Below are positions 8,175 through 17,099 of a stretch of DNA of 55,482 nucleotides, piece by piece. The notes beneath the pieces are model-generated. The model was not told the origin of the DNA. It searched no databases and saw only the letters and a list, made by a program, of their open reading frames with translations. Source of the stretch: Rhodospirillales bacterium (GTDB lineage: Bacteria > Pseudomonadota > Alphaproteobacteria > Rhodospirillales > SHVQ01); contig SHVQ01000016.1 of NCBI GenBank assembly GCA_009694195.1, forward strand, positions 1 through 55,482. Direction: 5' to 3'. How positions within the stretch are numbered: the stretch's first letter is position 1; each line of letters opens with the position of its first letter. Both the position numbers and the translations under genes were made by a program.

Positions 8175-10844
8175 CTACGCCACCTCCTTCGCCGCCGCTT
8201 CAACGGCCTGCGCGAGCGTGGTGAGCAGCGTTTCGCGATCCGATTTGGCGACGTAGTCGCTGAAACCAAGAGAGCGCGCGCGGGCAATCTCCACCTCAGC
8301 CGCGTGCGAGGAGAGCGCGACCAGGGGTACCGCTTGCCAGCGGGAATCTTCGCGAACTGCGGCAGCGAGCGCGAATCCGTCCATTCCCGGCATCTCGATG
8401 TCGCTGACGATAACGTCGAACATCGCCCCGGCGTCCCGGAACCGGAGCGCCGCTTCGACGGACTCCGCTGTCGTGACGGTCCACCCGGCGACCGAGAGGA
8501 TCGGCGACAGAAGATTGCGGAAGAACGGGCTGTCGTCGACCAGCAGCACTCGCCGACCGGTCCTGCCCGTCTTGTGGGCGCCGTCCTGAGGAGCGAACCA
8601 GTCGGGAAAGGCCTGGGTCAGATAGTAGGCCGCGTCGATCACGTCGGTCACCTTCCCCGCGATGACGGCGCCGCCGAGCAGGCCGGGTTTCGTGGCCAGC
8701 AGATCGACCCGAAGCCGGTCCTCGACGATGTCGACGATCTCATCCACGACCAAGGCCATGTCACGGTCGCGGTCGCGGTCGGAGAACACAAGGCTCGGCT
8801 GGAGGCCCGAAGGGGGTAGAGCGCCGCCTGCCGCGAAGGGGATGAGCGGCATCAAGCGGCCCCCGTATTGCACGACGGCCCTGCCGTCCGACGTTTCGAC
8901 GCGCGCCATGTCGATCTCCTCGATCCGCGAGACCAGCGCGAGCGGCACCGCCTTGAGCTCCCTTCCGGCCGCGCGGAAGGTCAGGAACAGTGTCTTTTCA
9001 TCGACCGGAGCGGCCGCGGCTGTCGTTCCCACCGCCTGAACAGCGGGGAGGGCCTCTTGGCCGCCTGCCGCAGCGGCGGCGATCCCATCCGGGTCGAGAA
9101 TCATGATCACGCTGCCGTCGCCAAGGATCGTGTTCCCGGAATAGAAGGGAATCCTGCGGAGCGCCGGAGCCAGCGGCTTGACGACGATTTCCTCGGTGTC
9201 GAAAACGTAATCGACGATCAGTCCGAACGTCGCCGTCCCGACCCGAGTGACCACGATGAAGTCGCCGGCCGTCCTGCCGGGCCGGCGGCGGTCGAGCTTC
9301 AGGAGGTCGCGCAGCGAGACCAGTGGAAGCAGCCGGTTCCGCAGGCGCAGCACCGGCGCGTTATTGATCATCTCCACGGCGTAATCCGCATGGCGGGCCG
9401 TGCGTACCAGTTCGAGCACGGCGATTTCCGGGATCGCAAATCTTTGGTCGTCGCACGTGACGATGAGAGCCCCGACGATCACGAGCGTAGAAGGAATCCG
9501 CATGGTGAACGTGGTGCCGGCATTCGCGCGGGACCGTACGTCGATGTAACCGCCGATGCGTTCGATGTTCGCGCGCACCACGTTGAGCCCGACGCCGCGC
9601 CCCGAGACGCCGGTCACCGTCTCGGCAGTCGAAAATCCGGGGTTGAAGATGAACCGCTGGATCTGGGAATCTCCCATGGTCCGAAGCTCGGCATCGCTCG
9701 CGAGATCCATCTGCACGGCCCTGGCGCGGATGCGGTCCATGTCAAGGCCGCGACCGTCGTCGGTCACCTCGACGATGGCGTGGCCGCCTTCGCGGAACGC
9801 GTGCAAGGTGACGGTCCCGACCTCCGGCTTCCCTTGCGACCGGCGCAGCGCCGGCAGTTCGAGCCCGTGATCGGCCGAATTCCGGACCATGTGGGTGAGC
9901 GGGTCCTTGATGAGCTCAAGCACTTGCCGGTCGAGCTCGGTTTCGGCGCCTCGCGTCACGAGTTCGATCTTCTTTCCCGATTCGGTCGCCAAATCACGCA
10001 CGATCCTCGGGAGCTTCGCCCAGGCATCGCCGATCGGCTGCATCCGGGTCTTCAGAACCCCTTCTTGCAAGTCCGCGGTCACGTGGCTCAAGCGCTGGAA
10101 AGGCGCCGAAAATTGGTTGTCTTCGAGGCCGCGCACCATCTGCAGAATCTGGTTTCGCGTCAGCACAAGCTCGCTCACGAGGGCCATCAGGTCTTCGACC
10201 GCCTCGACGTTGACTCGCATGCCGGAGGCGACGACGGCGAGATCTTTCGGCGGCGACGGCTCAAGCGGTGGCGTCGCCTGGGGTGCCGCGACGGCCCTTG
10301 CCTCGGCCGCAGGCCGCGCGGCCGGCGGGAACCTCTCCAGCGACGCGGGCCTTTGCCGTCCGGCCGCGAGCACCGCCTCGATTTCCGCATTGAGCTCGGC
10401 GCCGAGCGGCGTCTGAAACAGACCGAGGTCGGGGCTTGGCCTTGGCGTCGCGGGTCCGGCGGCGCCCGCGCCCGCGGGCAATGCCTGCAGTGCGTCCAGA
10501 AGCGCGCGGTCGTTTCCCGGCGGCTCGGCGCCGCTTGTTGCCAACTCGGCCAGCAGATCGCGGATCACGTCCAGGCATTTCAGGACCAGCGTGAGCACGG
10601 CAGGCGTGACCGCAAGCGCGCCTTCCCGAATCTTCCCAAGCACGTCTTCGCCTGCGTGGGCGATTCGCTCAAGCCGCGGCAGCCCGAGAAAACCGCACGT
10701 TCCCTTGATGGTGTGCAGCAGCCGGAAAATATTTTGGAGAATGGCCTTGTTGTTCGGCTCTTGCTCGAACTTTGCGAGCTCGCCGTCGAGAGCAGCGAAG
10801 CTTTCCGAAGTCTCGGTCAGGAACTCGCTGAGCAGGTCGTCCAT
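8175..10844 (-). CDS. cheA: CheA hybrid histidine kinase with two CheW-like domains and a receiver
   Basis: An 889-residue chemotaxis-type kinase. The Hpt domain at the start carries the phospho-His at residue 44 (FRLLHTIKGTCGFLG). An Ala/Pro linker at about 130-200 is followed by the dimerisation and ATPase domains, with 'HMVRNSADHGLE' (N box), 'DDGRGLD' (G1) and 'GRGVGLNVV' (G2). Two CheW-like domains follow at about 445-600 and 610-745. A receiver domain closes the protein, with VDDSPFF near 770 and the phospho-Asp near 815 (VSDIEMPG). This domain set resembles hybrid CheAs and not the classic E. coli form. GAGGAAGAG precedes the ATG. No mcp, cheW, cheR or cheB is nearby, so its receptor and output are unknown; CtrA and ChpT are candidates by position only. 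Confidence 0.92.
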   Translation of the reverse strand: MDDLLSEFLTETSESFAALDGELAKFEQEPNNKAILQNIFRLLHTIKGTCGFLGLPRLERIAHAGEDVLGKIREGALAVTPAVLTLVLKCLDVIRDLLAELATSGAEPPGNDRALLDALQALPAGAGAAGPATPRPSPDLGLFQTPLGAELNAEIEAVLAAGRQRPASLERFPPAARPAAEARAVAAPQATPPLEPSPPKDLAVVASGMRVNVEAVEDLMALVSELVLTRNQILQMVRGLEDNQFSAPFQRLSHVTADLQEGVLKTRMQPIGDAWAKLPRIVRDLATESGKKIELVTRGAETELDRQVLELIKDPLTHMVRNSADHGLELPALRRSQGKPEVGTVTLHAFREGGHAIVEVTDDGRGLDMDRIRARAVQMDLASDAELRTMGDSQIQRFIFNPGFSTAETVTGVSGRGVGLNVVRANIERIGGYIDVRSRANAGTTFTMRIPSTLVIVGALIVTCDDQRFAIPEIAVLELVRTARHADYAVEMINNAPVLRLRNRLLPLVSLRDLLKLDRRRPGRTAGDFIVVTRVGTATFGLIVDYVFDTEEIVVKPLAPALRRIPFYSGNTILGDGSVIMILDPDGIAAAAAGGQEALPAVQAVGTTAAAAPVDEKTLFLTFRAAGRELKAVPLALVSRIEEIDMARVETSDGRAVVQYGGRLMPLIPFAAGGALPPSGLQPSLVFSDRDRDRDMALVVDEIVDIVEDRLRVDLLATKPGLLGGAVIAGKVTDVIDAAYYLTQAFPDWFAPQDGAHKTGRTGRRVLLVDDSPFFRNLLSPILSVAGWTVTTAESVEAALRFRDAGAMFDVIVSDIEMPGMDGFALAAAVREDSRWQAVPLVALSSHAAEVEIARARSLGFSDYVAKSDRETLLTTLAQAVEAAAKEVA

Positions 10845-10932
10845 GTCTCTTCCTCTTCGGACGAGTCCCGAGCCGGACCGCCGACCCTACCGAGAGACAA
10901 GCATCGGTGCGTTACGTCCCTACGAACATGCC

Positions 10933-11637
10933 TCAGCGGACGAGAGGCCGTCGGGCTGCCGGGCCCGGCAGCGGACGCGGTTCGACCGCGATGCACGGCA
11001 ATAGAACGGCCAAGCGCACTTCATCGCTCGCAGCCTCCGGTATTTCAAACGTCGCGCCGATGCTTTCCGCCAACAAGCGGGTCAACCTGCCGTGAACGTT
11101 GTGAGCCGAGAGTTCATCGAGGTCGACGTCGCGTGATAATGCCGAGCGCACATCGTCGCGCAACCGCGCCCCCTTCCCGTTTGCCCGCAACGCGACTCCC
11201 AGGCCTTCCGGGAGCTCGGCGAAATCGAGCCCGAGCGTTCCGCCGCGCATCAGCGCGCCTGCGCCGACGAGAATCATGTTGAGGAGGAGCTTCGGCGACG
11301 ACTGCGGGACATCCCGTATGCTCGGCACGGATGCGTGATCGGCCCAGTTGAGCGTCACGTTGCCGCCATCGAGGAGACCGTGTGCAAGGTCGCGCGCCTC
11401 GGTAAAACCGTCCATGACGCCGTCAGCGGTGCTGCCAAGGCCGAACGCGACGCGGTAGTACGCGAGGCGTCGCGCGACCTGGGCCGCGCTTTGGCCGATC
11501 AGGCCGACGGCTTCCGAGCCCGCCTCGCCGCCTTCGGCAAGAATCTCCACGCCCGCGTTGACCCCGGCGGCGGGACTCAAGAGATCATGGCAGATTCGCG
11601 AGCACAGGAGCTGTGCGACCCTCAGGTCGACAAACAT
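10933..11637 (-). CDS. chpT: ChpT-type histidine phosphotransferase
   Basis: A 234-residue protein with the ChpT signature at residues 11-21: L-C-S-R-I-C-H-D-L-L-S, where His17 would carry the phosphate. The rest resembles a degenerate histidine-kinase ATPase fold with no N or G box that could bind ATP, as known for Caulobacter ChpT. ChpT passes phosphate from CckA to CtrA and CpdR. GGGGGGA lies before the ATG. It is 88 bases upstream of cheA on the same strand and could be co-transcribed with it. CckA is not in this window. Confidence 0.88.
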   Translation of the reverse strand: MFVDLRVAQLLCSRICHDLLSPAAGVNAGVEILAEGGEAGSEAVGLIGQSAAQVARRLAYYRVAFGLGSTADGVMDGFTEARDLAHGLLDGGNVTLNWADHASVPSIRDVPQSSPKLLLNMILVGAGALMRGGTLGLDFAELPEGLGVALRANGKGARLRDDVRSALSRDVDLDELSAHNVHGRLTRLLAESIGATFEIPEAASDEVRLAVLLPCIAVEPRPLPGPAARRPLVR

Positions 11638-11833
11638 TCACGTCCCCCCATTGCGATCGGCACGGCGTCGGCACCTCGCGCTGGACGCCACGGCCGAGAA
11701 TAACCGATGGCTCGGAAAAATCCTATTGCCGGATCGCCGGCCGTGGTCGCCTGTCGGCGACCAAGCACGGCCGCGGGCCGCTTGCGCCGCTTGGGCGTTG
11801 GATTAGAATGCCGTGGGGACAAAATTTCCCCTT

Positions 11834-11840
11834 GGGAGGT
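11834..11840 (+). promoter_or_regulatory. Strong ribosome-binding site for a 50-residue protein
   Basis: GGGAGGT ends five bases before the ATG at 11846. It decides the start of the small gene over an in-frame ATG at 11813, which has no such site. Confidence 0.65.
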
Positions 11841-11845
11841 GCAAA

Positions 11846-11998
11846 ATGAGCGAATCGAAGGTCGGAGCAACGCGGTCGTTTTGGCTCGGAACCCTGGCTG
11901 CGGCGCTCATCGCCATCGTCGCCGGCATCGTGCTCAGCGCGACGAACCCATCGGCCGCCACCAAGTTCTCGACCCCGAACGTGCGGGTCTCGAACTAG
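11846..11998 (+). CDS. 50-residue single-pass membrane protein
   Basis: A short gene with a strong ribosome site and a clear terminator 42 bases after its stop, so it looks like a unit of its own. The protein has a polar start (MSESKVGATRS), one hydrophobic helix at about residues 13-33 (WLGTLAAALIAIVAGIVL), and a polar tail rich in Ser, Thr and Asn. I recognise no family. The helix could be an uncleaved anchor or an export signal. It sits between chpT (divergent) and the 3' end of the FDH operon (convergent); no function can be assigned. Confidence 0.55.
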   Translation: MSESKVGATRSFWLGTLAAALIAIVAGIVLSATNPSAATKFSTPNVRVSN

Positions 11999-12039
11999 CG
12001 CGTCCCCGCTACCGCTGCCCGGGCGGGGCACCCGGCAAC

Positions 12040-12066
12040 AAAAGGGCGGCGCTGGGCCGCCCTTTT
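12040..12066. terminator. Bidirectional intrinsic terminator
   Basis: AAAAGGGCGGC and GCCGCCCTTTT form an 11-bp perfect stem with a five-base loop. A run of four T follows the GC stem on either strand, so it can end both the small membrane-protein gene and the FDH operon, which converge here. Confidence 0.8.
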
Positions 12067-12088
12067 GCCTCGAATCGAAAATGTTCGA

Positions 12089-13198
12089 TCATTCGGCCGG
12101 CTGTTGCGCCGCGCCACGCCCTCCGGCCTTGCCCCCGGCCTCGAGCTCCTTCACCCAAAGCCCGTGGTGCTCCTTCGCCCAGTTGAGGTCTACCTGGCCG
12201 GTTCCGACCGCGTCGATCGCGCCTTCCATGCCGAACGAGCCGATGTAGATGTGGGCGATGATGATGGCGATCATCACCAGCGCCGCGAGGCTATGCCAGA
12301 TCAGGGACAGTTGCGTTTCCTGCAGCGGCGTCAGCTGGGTCGGGAGGTTGGTTCCGAACATGTTGAGAAACGCAAACGTCTTGGCGAATGGCGTGATCTC
12401 GAACGGGAACATGAGGCAGATGCCGGAGAAGCTGAGCGACGCCCCGCCCAGGATGACCGCCCAAAACACCAGTTTCTGCCCGGCGTTGAAGCGCCGCGCG
12501 GGCGGATGGGAGCCCTTGCTGAAGAGCCCGCCGCCTTTGGCAAGCCACTGCAGGTCGACCATGGTCGGCATGTTATGCCGCACCCACAGGACCAGCATCA
12601 TCACCAGGCCGACCATGAACGAAAATCCGAGGAAGTTGTGGGCGAGCTTGCCGTAATAGGCGATGGCGGCGAACGCCGGCTGCCCGATGATCGGGATGAG
12701 GATGTAGCGGCCGTAGAGGACGTTCAGCCCAGTGACCGCGAGCAGGATGAACGAGGATGCCGTGAGCCAATGGGTGAAGCGCTCGACCCCGTTGAACCGC
12801 TCGACCGTGCGGCCGGACGGACCCGCCTCGATCTTGATCTTGCCGCGGAACGCATAAAACACCGTCAGGATCACGACGACCGCCAACAGAATCCAGCCCC
12901 CGAAGTTGGACAGCGGGCCGTTGCGGAAGGCGCGGAGACTGTCGCCATGGGGCTGCACGAGCTGACCCGCCTTTTTATCCGGGATCGTCACGTCTCCGGT
13001 GATGCCTTTGCGAACGGCGCGCCACATCTCGGCATCGCTGAGGTTGCCTTTGACGTTGCCGGGCACGTTGCCGCCCGACTGCGCGGCCGCCGGCGCGTCG
13101 AAATCGATCGACCCGGTGAGCGAAACCATGGCGCCGTATGCCGCGCCGAAGACGACGCATGCCGCGACCGCCCAGCTTCGAATGCTTGACCAGCCCAT
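12089..13198 (-). CDS. Formate dehydrogenase gamma subunit, cytochrome b
   Basis: The 369-residue membrane subunit of an FdoI/FdhC-like cytochrome b556, which takes electrons from the beta subunit to quinone. The first 40 residues hold a signal-like helix, then a periplasmic stretch of about 80 residues with 'DAEMWRAVRKGITGDVTIPDK'. Four further helices follow (about 105-125, 155-175, 200-225 and 310-335), with 'RFTHWLTASSF' and 'HIYIGSFGMEGA' as likely haem-ligand regions. I chose the ATG at 13198 because GGGAG lies before it; the frame is open further upstream but runs through the previous gene. It is the last gene of the operon and ends at a terminator. Confidence 0.9.
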   Translation of the reverse strand: MGWSSIRSWAVAACVVFGAAYGAMVSLTGSIDFDAPAAAQSGGNVPGNVKGNLSDAEMWRAVRKGITGDVTIPDKKAGQLVQPHGDSLRAFRNGPLSNFGGWILLAVVVILTVFYAFRGKIKIEAGPSGRTVERFNGVERFTHWLTASSFILLAVTGLNVLYGRYILIPIIGQPAFAAIAYYGKLAHNFLGFSFMVGLVMMLVLWVRHNMPTMVDLQWLAKGGGLFSKGSHPPARRFNAGQKLVFWAVILGGASLSFSGICLMFPFEITPFAKTFAFLNMFGTNLPTQLTPLQETQLSLIWHSLAALVMIAIIIAHIYIGSFGMEGAIDAVGTGQVDLNWAKEHHGLWVKELEAGGKAGGRGAAQQPAE

Positions 13199-13220
13199 GT
13201 TTCCTACTCCCCTGTGTCCT

Positions 13221-13475
13221 CTACTTCGGCGGATTGACATCCGCCGGGCGGCCGCCGGTGCTCGCCGTTCCGGCCGGGCCGGTTCCTGTCTGGAATTGCG
13301 CCCGTTCTCGCAGCATCTGTTCCTGCGCATCCGACATCGCCGAGTCCTTCTTTCCGAGGTAGACGCCCGGCTTGTATTCGACGATCCGGCCCTGTTCCTC
13401 GGCGCGGCACCCCATGAGCAATATCGTGCTCAGGGCAATACCCGCGACGGCCGTCCAAATTCTGCTCGCTCGCAT
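13221..13475 (-). CDS. Small lipoprotein in the FDH operon
   Basis: An 84-residue protein with a lipoprotein signal: two Arg in the first five residues, a hydrophobic core and the lipobox L-M-G-C, with the acylated Cys at about residue 22. The mature part is 60 residues, with 'YKPGVYLGKKD' and a Gly/Thr/Ala-rich tail, and no known domain. It lies between the beta and gamma subunit genes, 22 bases before the gamma start. A lipid-anchored periplasmic partner of the FDH complex is a reasonable guess. The start ATG at 13475 fits the signal peptide; longer forms read through the upstream gap. Confidence 0.7.
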   Translation of the reverse strand: MRASRIWTAVAGIALSTILLMGCRAEEQGRIVEYKPGVYLGKKDSAMSDAQEQMLRERAQFQTGTGPAGTASTGGRPADVNPPK

Positions 13476-13512
13476 GCGCGCTCCGTTCCCTCGCCTTACA
13501 AAAGGAAATGGA

Positions 13513-13553
13513 GGGGGGCGGCGCCCGAACAACGAAGACACCGCCCGCCCCCC
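13513..13553. other. GC-rich hairpin between FDH beta and lipoprotein genes
   Basis: GGGGGGCGG at 13513-13521 can pair with CCGCCCCCC at 13545-13553 around a 23-base loop. No T-run follows on the coding strand. It could stabilise the upstream mRNA or lower expression of the two downstream genes. Confidence 0.35.
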
Positions 13554-13576
13554 ATTCGATATTGGCCCCCTGTCCG

Positions 13577-14173
13577 TTAGGACCCGGTCTTCGCCTGGTA
13601 AGCCTGGCCCCAGCCCCACGCTCCCGAACCGAAGCCGCGGGAGACCACGCGCTCGCGGTAGATGTTGGACACCACGTCGCCGTCGCCGGCGAGAAGCGCC
13701 TTGGTCGAGCACATCTCCGCGCAGAGCGGAAGCTTGCCTTCGGCCAAGCGGTTGCGCCCGTACTTCTTGAACTCCTCGGCCGAGTTATCGGCCTCGGGGC
13801 CGCCGGCGCAGAAGGTGCACTTGTCCATCTTGCCGCGGCTGCCGAAGTTGCCGGCTTGCGGATACTGGGGCGCGCCGAACGGGCACGCGTAGAAACAGTA
13901 GCCGCACCCGATGCACAGGTCCTTCGAGTGAAGGACCACGCCCTGGTCCGTCTGGTAGATGCAATCGACCGGGCATACGGCGATGCAAGGGGCGTCCGAG
14001 CAGTGCATGCAGGCGACCGAGATGGAGCGCTCGCCGGGCTTGCCGTCGTTGATCGTGACGACTCGGCGGCGATTGATCCCCCACGGCACCTCGTGCTCAT
14101 TCTTGCACGCGGTCACGCAAGCGTTGCACTCGATGCAGCGCTCGGCGTCACACAGGAACTTCATTCTTGCCAT
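13577..14173 (-). CDS. Formate dehydrogenase beta subunit, four [4Fe-4S] clusters
   Basis: A 198-residue ferredoxin-type subunit of the DMSO reductase family partner class. Four cysteine groups are visible: CIECNACVTACK near the start, CMHCSDAPCIAVCP, CIGCGYCFYACP and a last set CTFC...CAEMC. These hold four [4Fe-4S] clusters that link the alpha-subunit cofactor to the cytochrome b. There is no C-terminal membrane helix, unlike E. coli FdnH, and the protein is about 100 residues shorter; this matches the Fdh3B type. It lies 32 bases after the alpha gene. Confidence 0.92.
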   Translation of the reverse strand: MARMKFLCDAERCIECNACVTACKNEHEVPWGINRRRVVTINDGKPGERSISVACMHCSDAPCIAVCPVDCIYQTDQGVVLHSKDLCIGCGYCFYACPFGAPQYPQAGNFGSRGKMDKCTFCAGGPEADNSAEEFKKYGRNRLAEGKLPLCAEMCSTKALLAGDGDVVSNIYRERVVSRGFGSGAWGWGQAYQAKTGS

Positions 14174-14205
14174 GTCAAAGTCTCCTCTGAGTCCTGACGC
14201 TGCTC

Positions 14206-17076
14206 TTACGCTTTCTCGATCCGGCAGATGGTGGTCTTGGTCTCCTGCATCTGCGTGACCGAGTCATAGCCGTAGGTTCCGCACATGTTGGCGGCTTCGC
14301 CAAGCACGTACGGATCGTTGCCCTGCGGGTACTTGGCGCGCAGCGACTTGCCCATCCAGTGGCCGCCGAAGTGGAACGGCATGAAGGCGACGCCCTTGCC
14401 GACCCGTTCTGTGACCATCGCCTTGACCAGCACCTTGCCGCCTTCGGGCGAGTGGACCCACATGTCGTGGCCGTTCTTGATGCCGGCGTTATTGGCATCG
14501 AACGGGTTGACCTCGCAGAACATGTCCTGCTGCAACTCGGCCAGCCACTTGTTGGTCCGGCTCTCGTCGCCGCCGCCTTCGTACTCGACCAGCCGTCCCG
14601 AGGTGAGAATGGTCGGGAAGTCTTTCGAGAAGTCCTTCTGCTGGATCGATTCGAAGAGCACCGGCAGGCGGAAGAATTTGCGGTCCTTGTAGGTCGGATA
14701 GTCCTTCACGAGATCGCGCCGGGGCGTGTAGAGCGGCTCGCGGTGAAGCGGCACGGGGTCGGGGAAGTTCCAGACGAGGGCCCGCGCCTTGCCGTTGCCG
14801 AACGGCGCGACGCCGTGCTTGATGGCGACGCGCTGGAGACCACCCGAGGTGTCGGTCGCGAAGCTGACGGAGTCTCCGCCGAGCTTCTCGATGGCGGCGC
14901 GCTCCTCCGGGGTGAGATCGCCATCCCAGCCGAGCTTCTTCAGAAGCGCCATCGTCACCGGCGGGTGGCCGTCCTTGATCTCCGAGTCCTTCGGGTAGGA
15001 GCCTTCGGCCAGCATGTTGACGCCGTCCTTCTCGACCCCCCAGTTGGCGCGGAAGCAGAGACCGCCCTCGGCCACGGGTTTCGAGGTGTCGTAGAGGTTC
15101 GGCGTCCCCGGATGCTTGATCGCGGCCGTCCCCCAGCAGGGCCACGGGAGCCCGTAGTAGTCGCCGTTGCAGGGGCCGCCGTTGGCGCGGAGCGTCACCG
15201 GATCGAAGGTCGCCTGATTGGCCATGTGGAGCTTGAGCCGTTCCGGCGATTGCCCGGTGTAGCCGATCGTCCACATGCCCTTGTTGAACTCGAGCGTCGT
15301 GTCCTCGGGCGACGGGTCGTTGTTCACGACCTTGATGTTCTTGAACATTTCCTTCTCGAAGCCGAACTTCTTCGCGAAGAGATACATGATCTCCTGGTCG
15401 GGCTTCGATTCGAAGATCGGCTTCACCACCCGCTCGCGCCACTGGAGCGACCGGTTGGACGCGGTGACGGAGCCGGAGGTCTCGAACTGGGTGCAGGCCG
15501 GCAACAGATAGATGCCGTCCTTGCGGTCGGGGATGACGGCCGAGAACGTCGGCACCGGGTCGACGACGACGAGGAGATCGAGCTTCTCCATCGCCTTCTT
15601 CATCTCCGGCAGCCGGGTCTGCGAGTTGGGCGCGTGACCCCAGTAGACCATGGCTTTGAGGTTGTCGGGCTGGTCGATGTTCTCTTTCTTCTCGAGCACG
15701 CCGTCGATCCAGCGCGATACCGGGATGCCGGCCGATTCCATCAGCTTCTTGTCCTTGAAGCGGGCGAGCAGGGACTCGTAGGGCACGTCCCAAACGCGGG
15801 CCCAGTGCTTCCAGGCGCCCTCGGCGAGCCCGTAGTAGCCGGGCAGGCTGTCGTTGACGACGCCGAAGTCGGTGGCGCCCTGGACGTTGTCGTGGCCGCG
15901 GAAAATATTGCAGCCGCCGCCCGACGTGCCGACGTTGCCGAGCGCCATCTGCAGGATCGTGTATGCCCGGACGTTGTTGTTGCCGTGATGGTGTTGGGTG
16001 CCGCCCATGCACCAGACGAGAGTGCCCGGGCGGTTGGACGCCATCAGCTTGGCGACGCGTTTCAGCTGCTCGCCCGGAACGCCGGAAACGCGCTCGGTCT
16101 CCGCCGGCGTCCACTTCCTCACTTCCTCGCGGATCTTATCCATGCCGTAGACGCGCTGGCGGATGTACTCCTTGTCCTCCCAGCCGTTCTCGAAGATGTG
16201 GTAGAGGATGCCCCAGATCATCGCGACGTCGGTGCCCGGGCGGAACCGGACGTACTCGTCGCAGTGGGCGGCCGTCCGCGTGAAGCGCGGATCGCACACG
16301 ATGAAGACGGACTTGTTTATCTCCTTGGCCTTGAGGATGTGCTGCAAGGAGACGGGGTGGGCTTCCGCCGGGTTCGACCCGATCAGGATCATCAGGCGCG
16401 ACTTCTGCATGTCATTGTAGGAATTGGTCATCGCGCCGTAGCCGAAGGTGTTGGCCACGCCCGCAACCGTCGTCGAGTGGCAGATGCGCGCCTGGTGGTC
16501 GCCGTTGTTCGAGCCCCAGAAGGCATAAAACTTGCGGAACAGGTAGGATTGCTCGTTCGAGAACTTGGCCGACCCGAGCCAATAAACCGAGTCGGGACCG
16601 GAGGCCTTCCGGATTTCCAGCATCTTGTCGCCGATCTCGTTGATCGCCTGATCCCACGAGAGCCGCGTCCATTTGCCGCCCGCGAGCTTCATCGGATAGC
16701 GGAGCCGGCGATCGTTGTGCGCGTGCTCGCGCACGGCCGCGCCTTTGGCGCAGTGGGCGCCGAGATTGAGCGGGCTGTCGAAGGCGGGCTCCTGGCCGAT
16801 CCAGACACCGTTCTCGACTTCGGCCAGCACGGTGCAGCCGACCGAGCAATGGGTGCAGACCGATTTCAGGATCTGCATGCCCTTGGCGGCGGTGCCGGCG
16901 GCCTGCTGGCTCTGCGCCATGCCGAGCGGTACCGCGGAGGCGAGCGCCGCGCCGCCAGCGGCGAGGCCGGAGCGTCTCAGGAACGTGCGGCGGTCGATCG
17001 CGCTGCCGACGACGCCGGCCAGCGCTGTCTTCAGGCGGGACCCTGTCGCGGTCCCAGTGCTCTTTTTGGTGAGCAT
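14206..17076 (-). CDS. Formate dehydrogenase alpha subunit, Cys type, Tat-exported
   Basis: The 956-residue catalytic subunit, holding a bis-pterin Mo or W centre and one [4Fe-4S] cluster. The Tat signal RRTFLRRSG is at 29-37, so the enzyme acts in the periplasm. Cluster ligands are Cys74, Cys77, Cys81 and Cys109. The metal ligand is Cys199 in ARICHSTTV with the following His200, so no selenocysteine is needed. The motif 'GSNPAEAHPV' and the C-terminal molybdopterin-binding domain ('MFCEVNPFDANNAGI' to the end) are present. I chose the ATG at 17076 as the only start that gives a proper Tat signal. Metal choice cannot be read from sequence, but the nearby tungstate importer favours W. Confidence 0.95.
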   Translation of the reverse strand: MLTKKSTGTATGSRLKTALAGVVGSAIDRRTFLRRSGLAAGGAALASAVPLGMAQSQQAAGTAAKGMQILKSVCTHCSVGCTVLAEVENGVWIGQEPAFDSPLNLGAHCAKGAAVREHAHNDRRLRYPMKLAGGKWTRLSWDQAINEIGDKMLEIRKASGPDSVYWLGSAKFSNEQSYLFRKFYAFWGSNNGDHQARICHSTTVAGVANTFGYGAMTNSYNDMQKSRLMILIGSNPAEAHPVSLQHILKAKEINKSVFIVCDPRFTRTAAHCDEYVRFRPGTDVAMIWGILYHIFENGWEDKEYIRQRVYGMDKIREEVRKWTPAETERVSGVPGEQLKRVAKLMASNRPGTLVWCMGGTQHHHGNNNVRAYTILQMALGNVGTSGGGCNIFRGHDNVQGATDFGVVNDSLPGYYGLAEGAWKHWARVWDVPYESLLARFKDKKLMESAGIPVSRWIDGVLEKKENIDQPDNLKAMVYWGHAPNSQTRLPEMKKAMEKLDLLVVVDPVPTFSAVIPDRKDGIYLLPACTQFETSGSVTASNRSLQWRERVVKPIFESKPDQEIMYLFAKKFGFEKEMFKNIKVVNNDPSPEDTTLEFNKGMWTIGYTGQSPERLKLHMANQATFDPVTLRANGGPCNGDYYGLPWPCWGTAAIKHPGTPNLYDTSKPVAEGGLCFRANWGVEKDGVNMLAEGSYPKDSEIKDGHPPVTMALLKKLGWDGDLTPEERAAIEKLGGDSVSFATDTSGGLQRVAIKHGVAPFGNGKARALVWNFPDPVPLHREPLYTPRRDLVKDYPTYKDRKFFRLPVLFESIQQKDFSKDFPTILTSGRLVEYEGGGDESRTNKWLAELQQDMFCEVNPFDANNAGIKNGHDMWVHSPEGGKVLVKAMVTERVGKGVAFMPFHFGGHWMGKSLRAKYPQGNDPYVLGEAANMCGTYGYDSVTQMQETKTTICRIEKA

Positions 17077-17099
17077 GGTTCGGTTCTCCTCCTGATCCA

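Noticed and set aside
8868..11282. Long open frame antisense to cheA and chpT
   Set aside because: It lies opposite two clear genes and its protein has no domain. High GC makes such frames common.
16460..16500. Selenocysteine in the FDH alpha subunit
   Set aside because: The metal-ligand position is a normal Cys codon (Cys199) and no in-frame TGA occurs.
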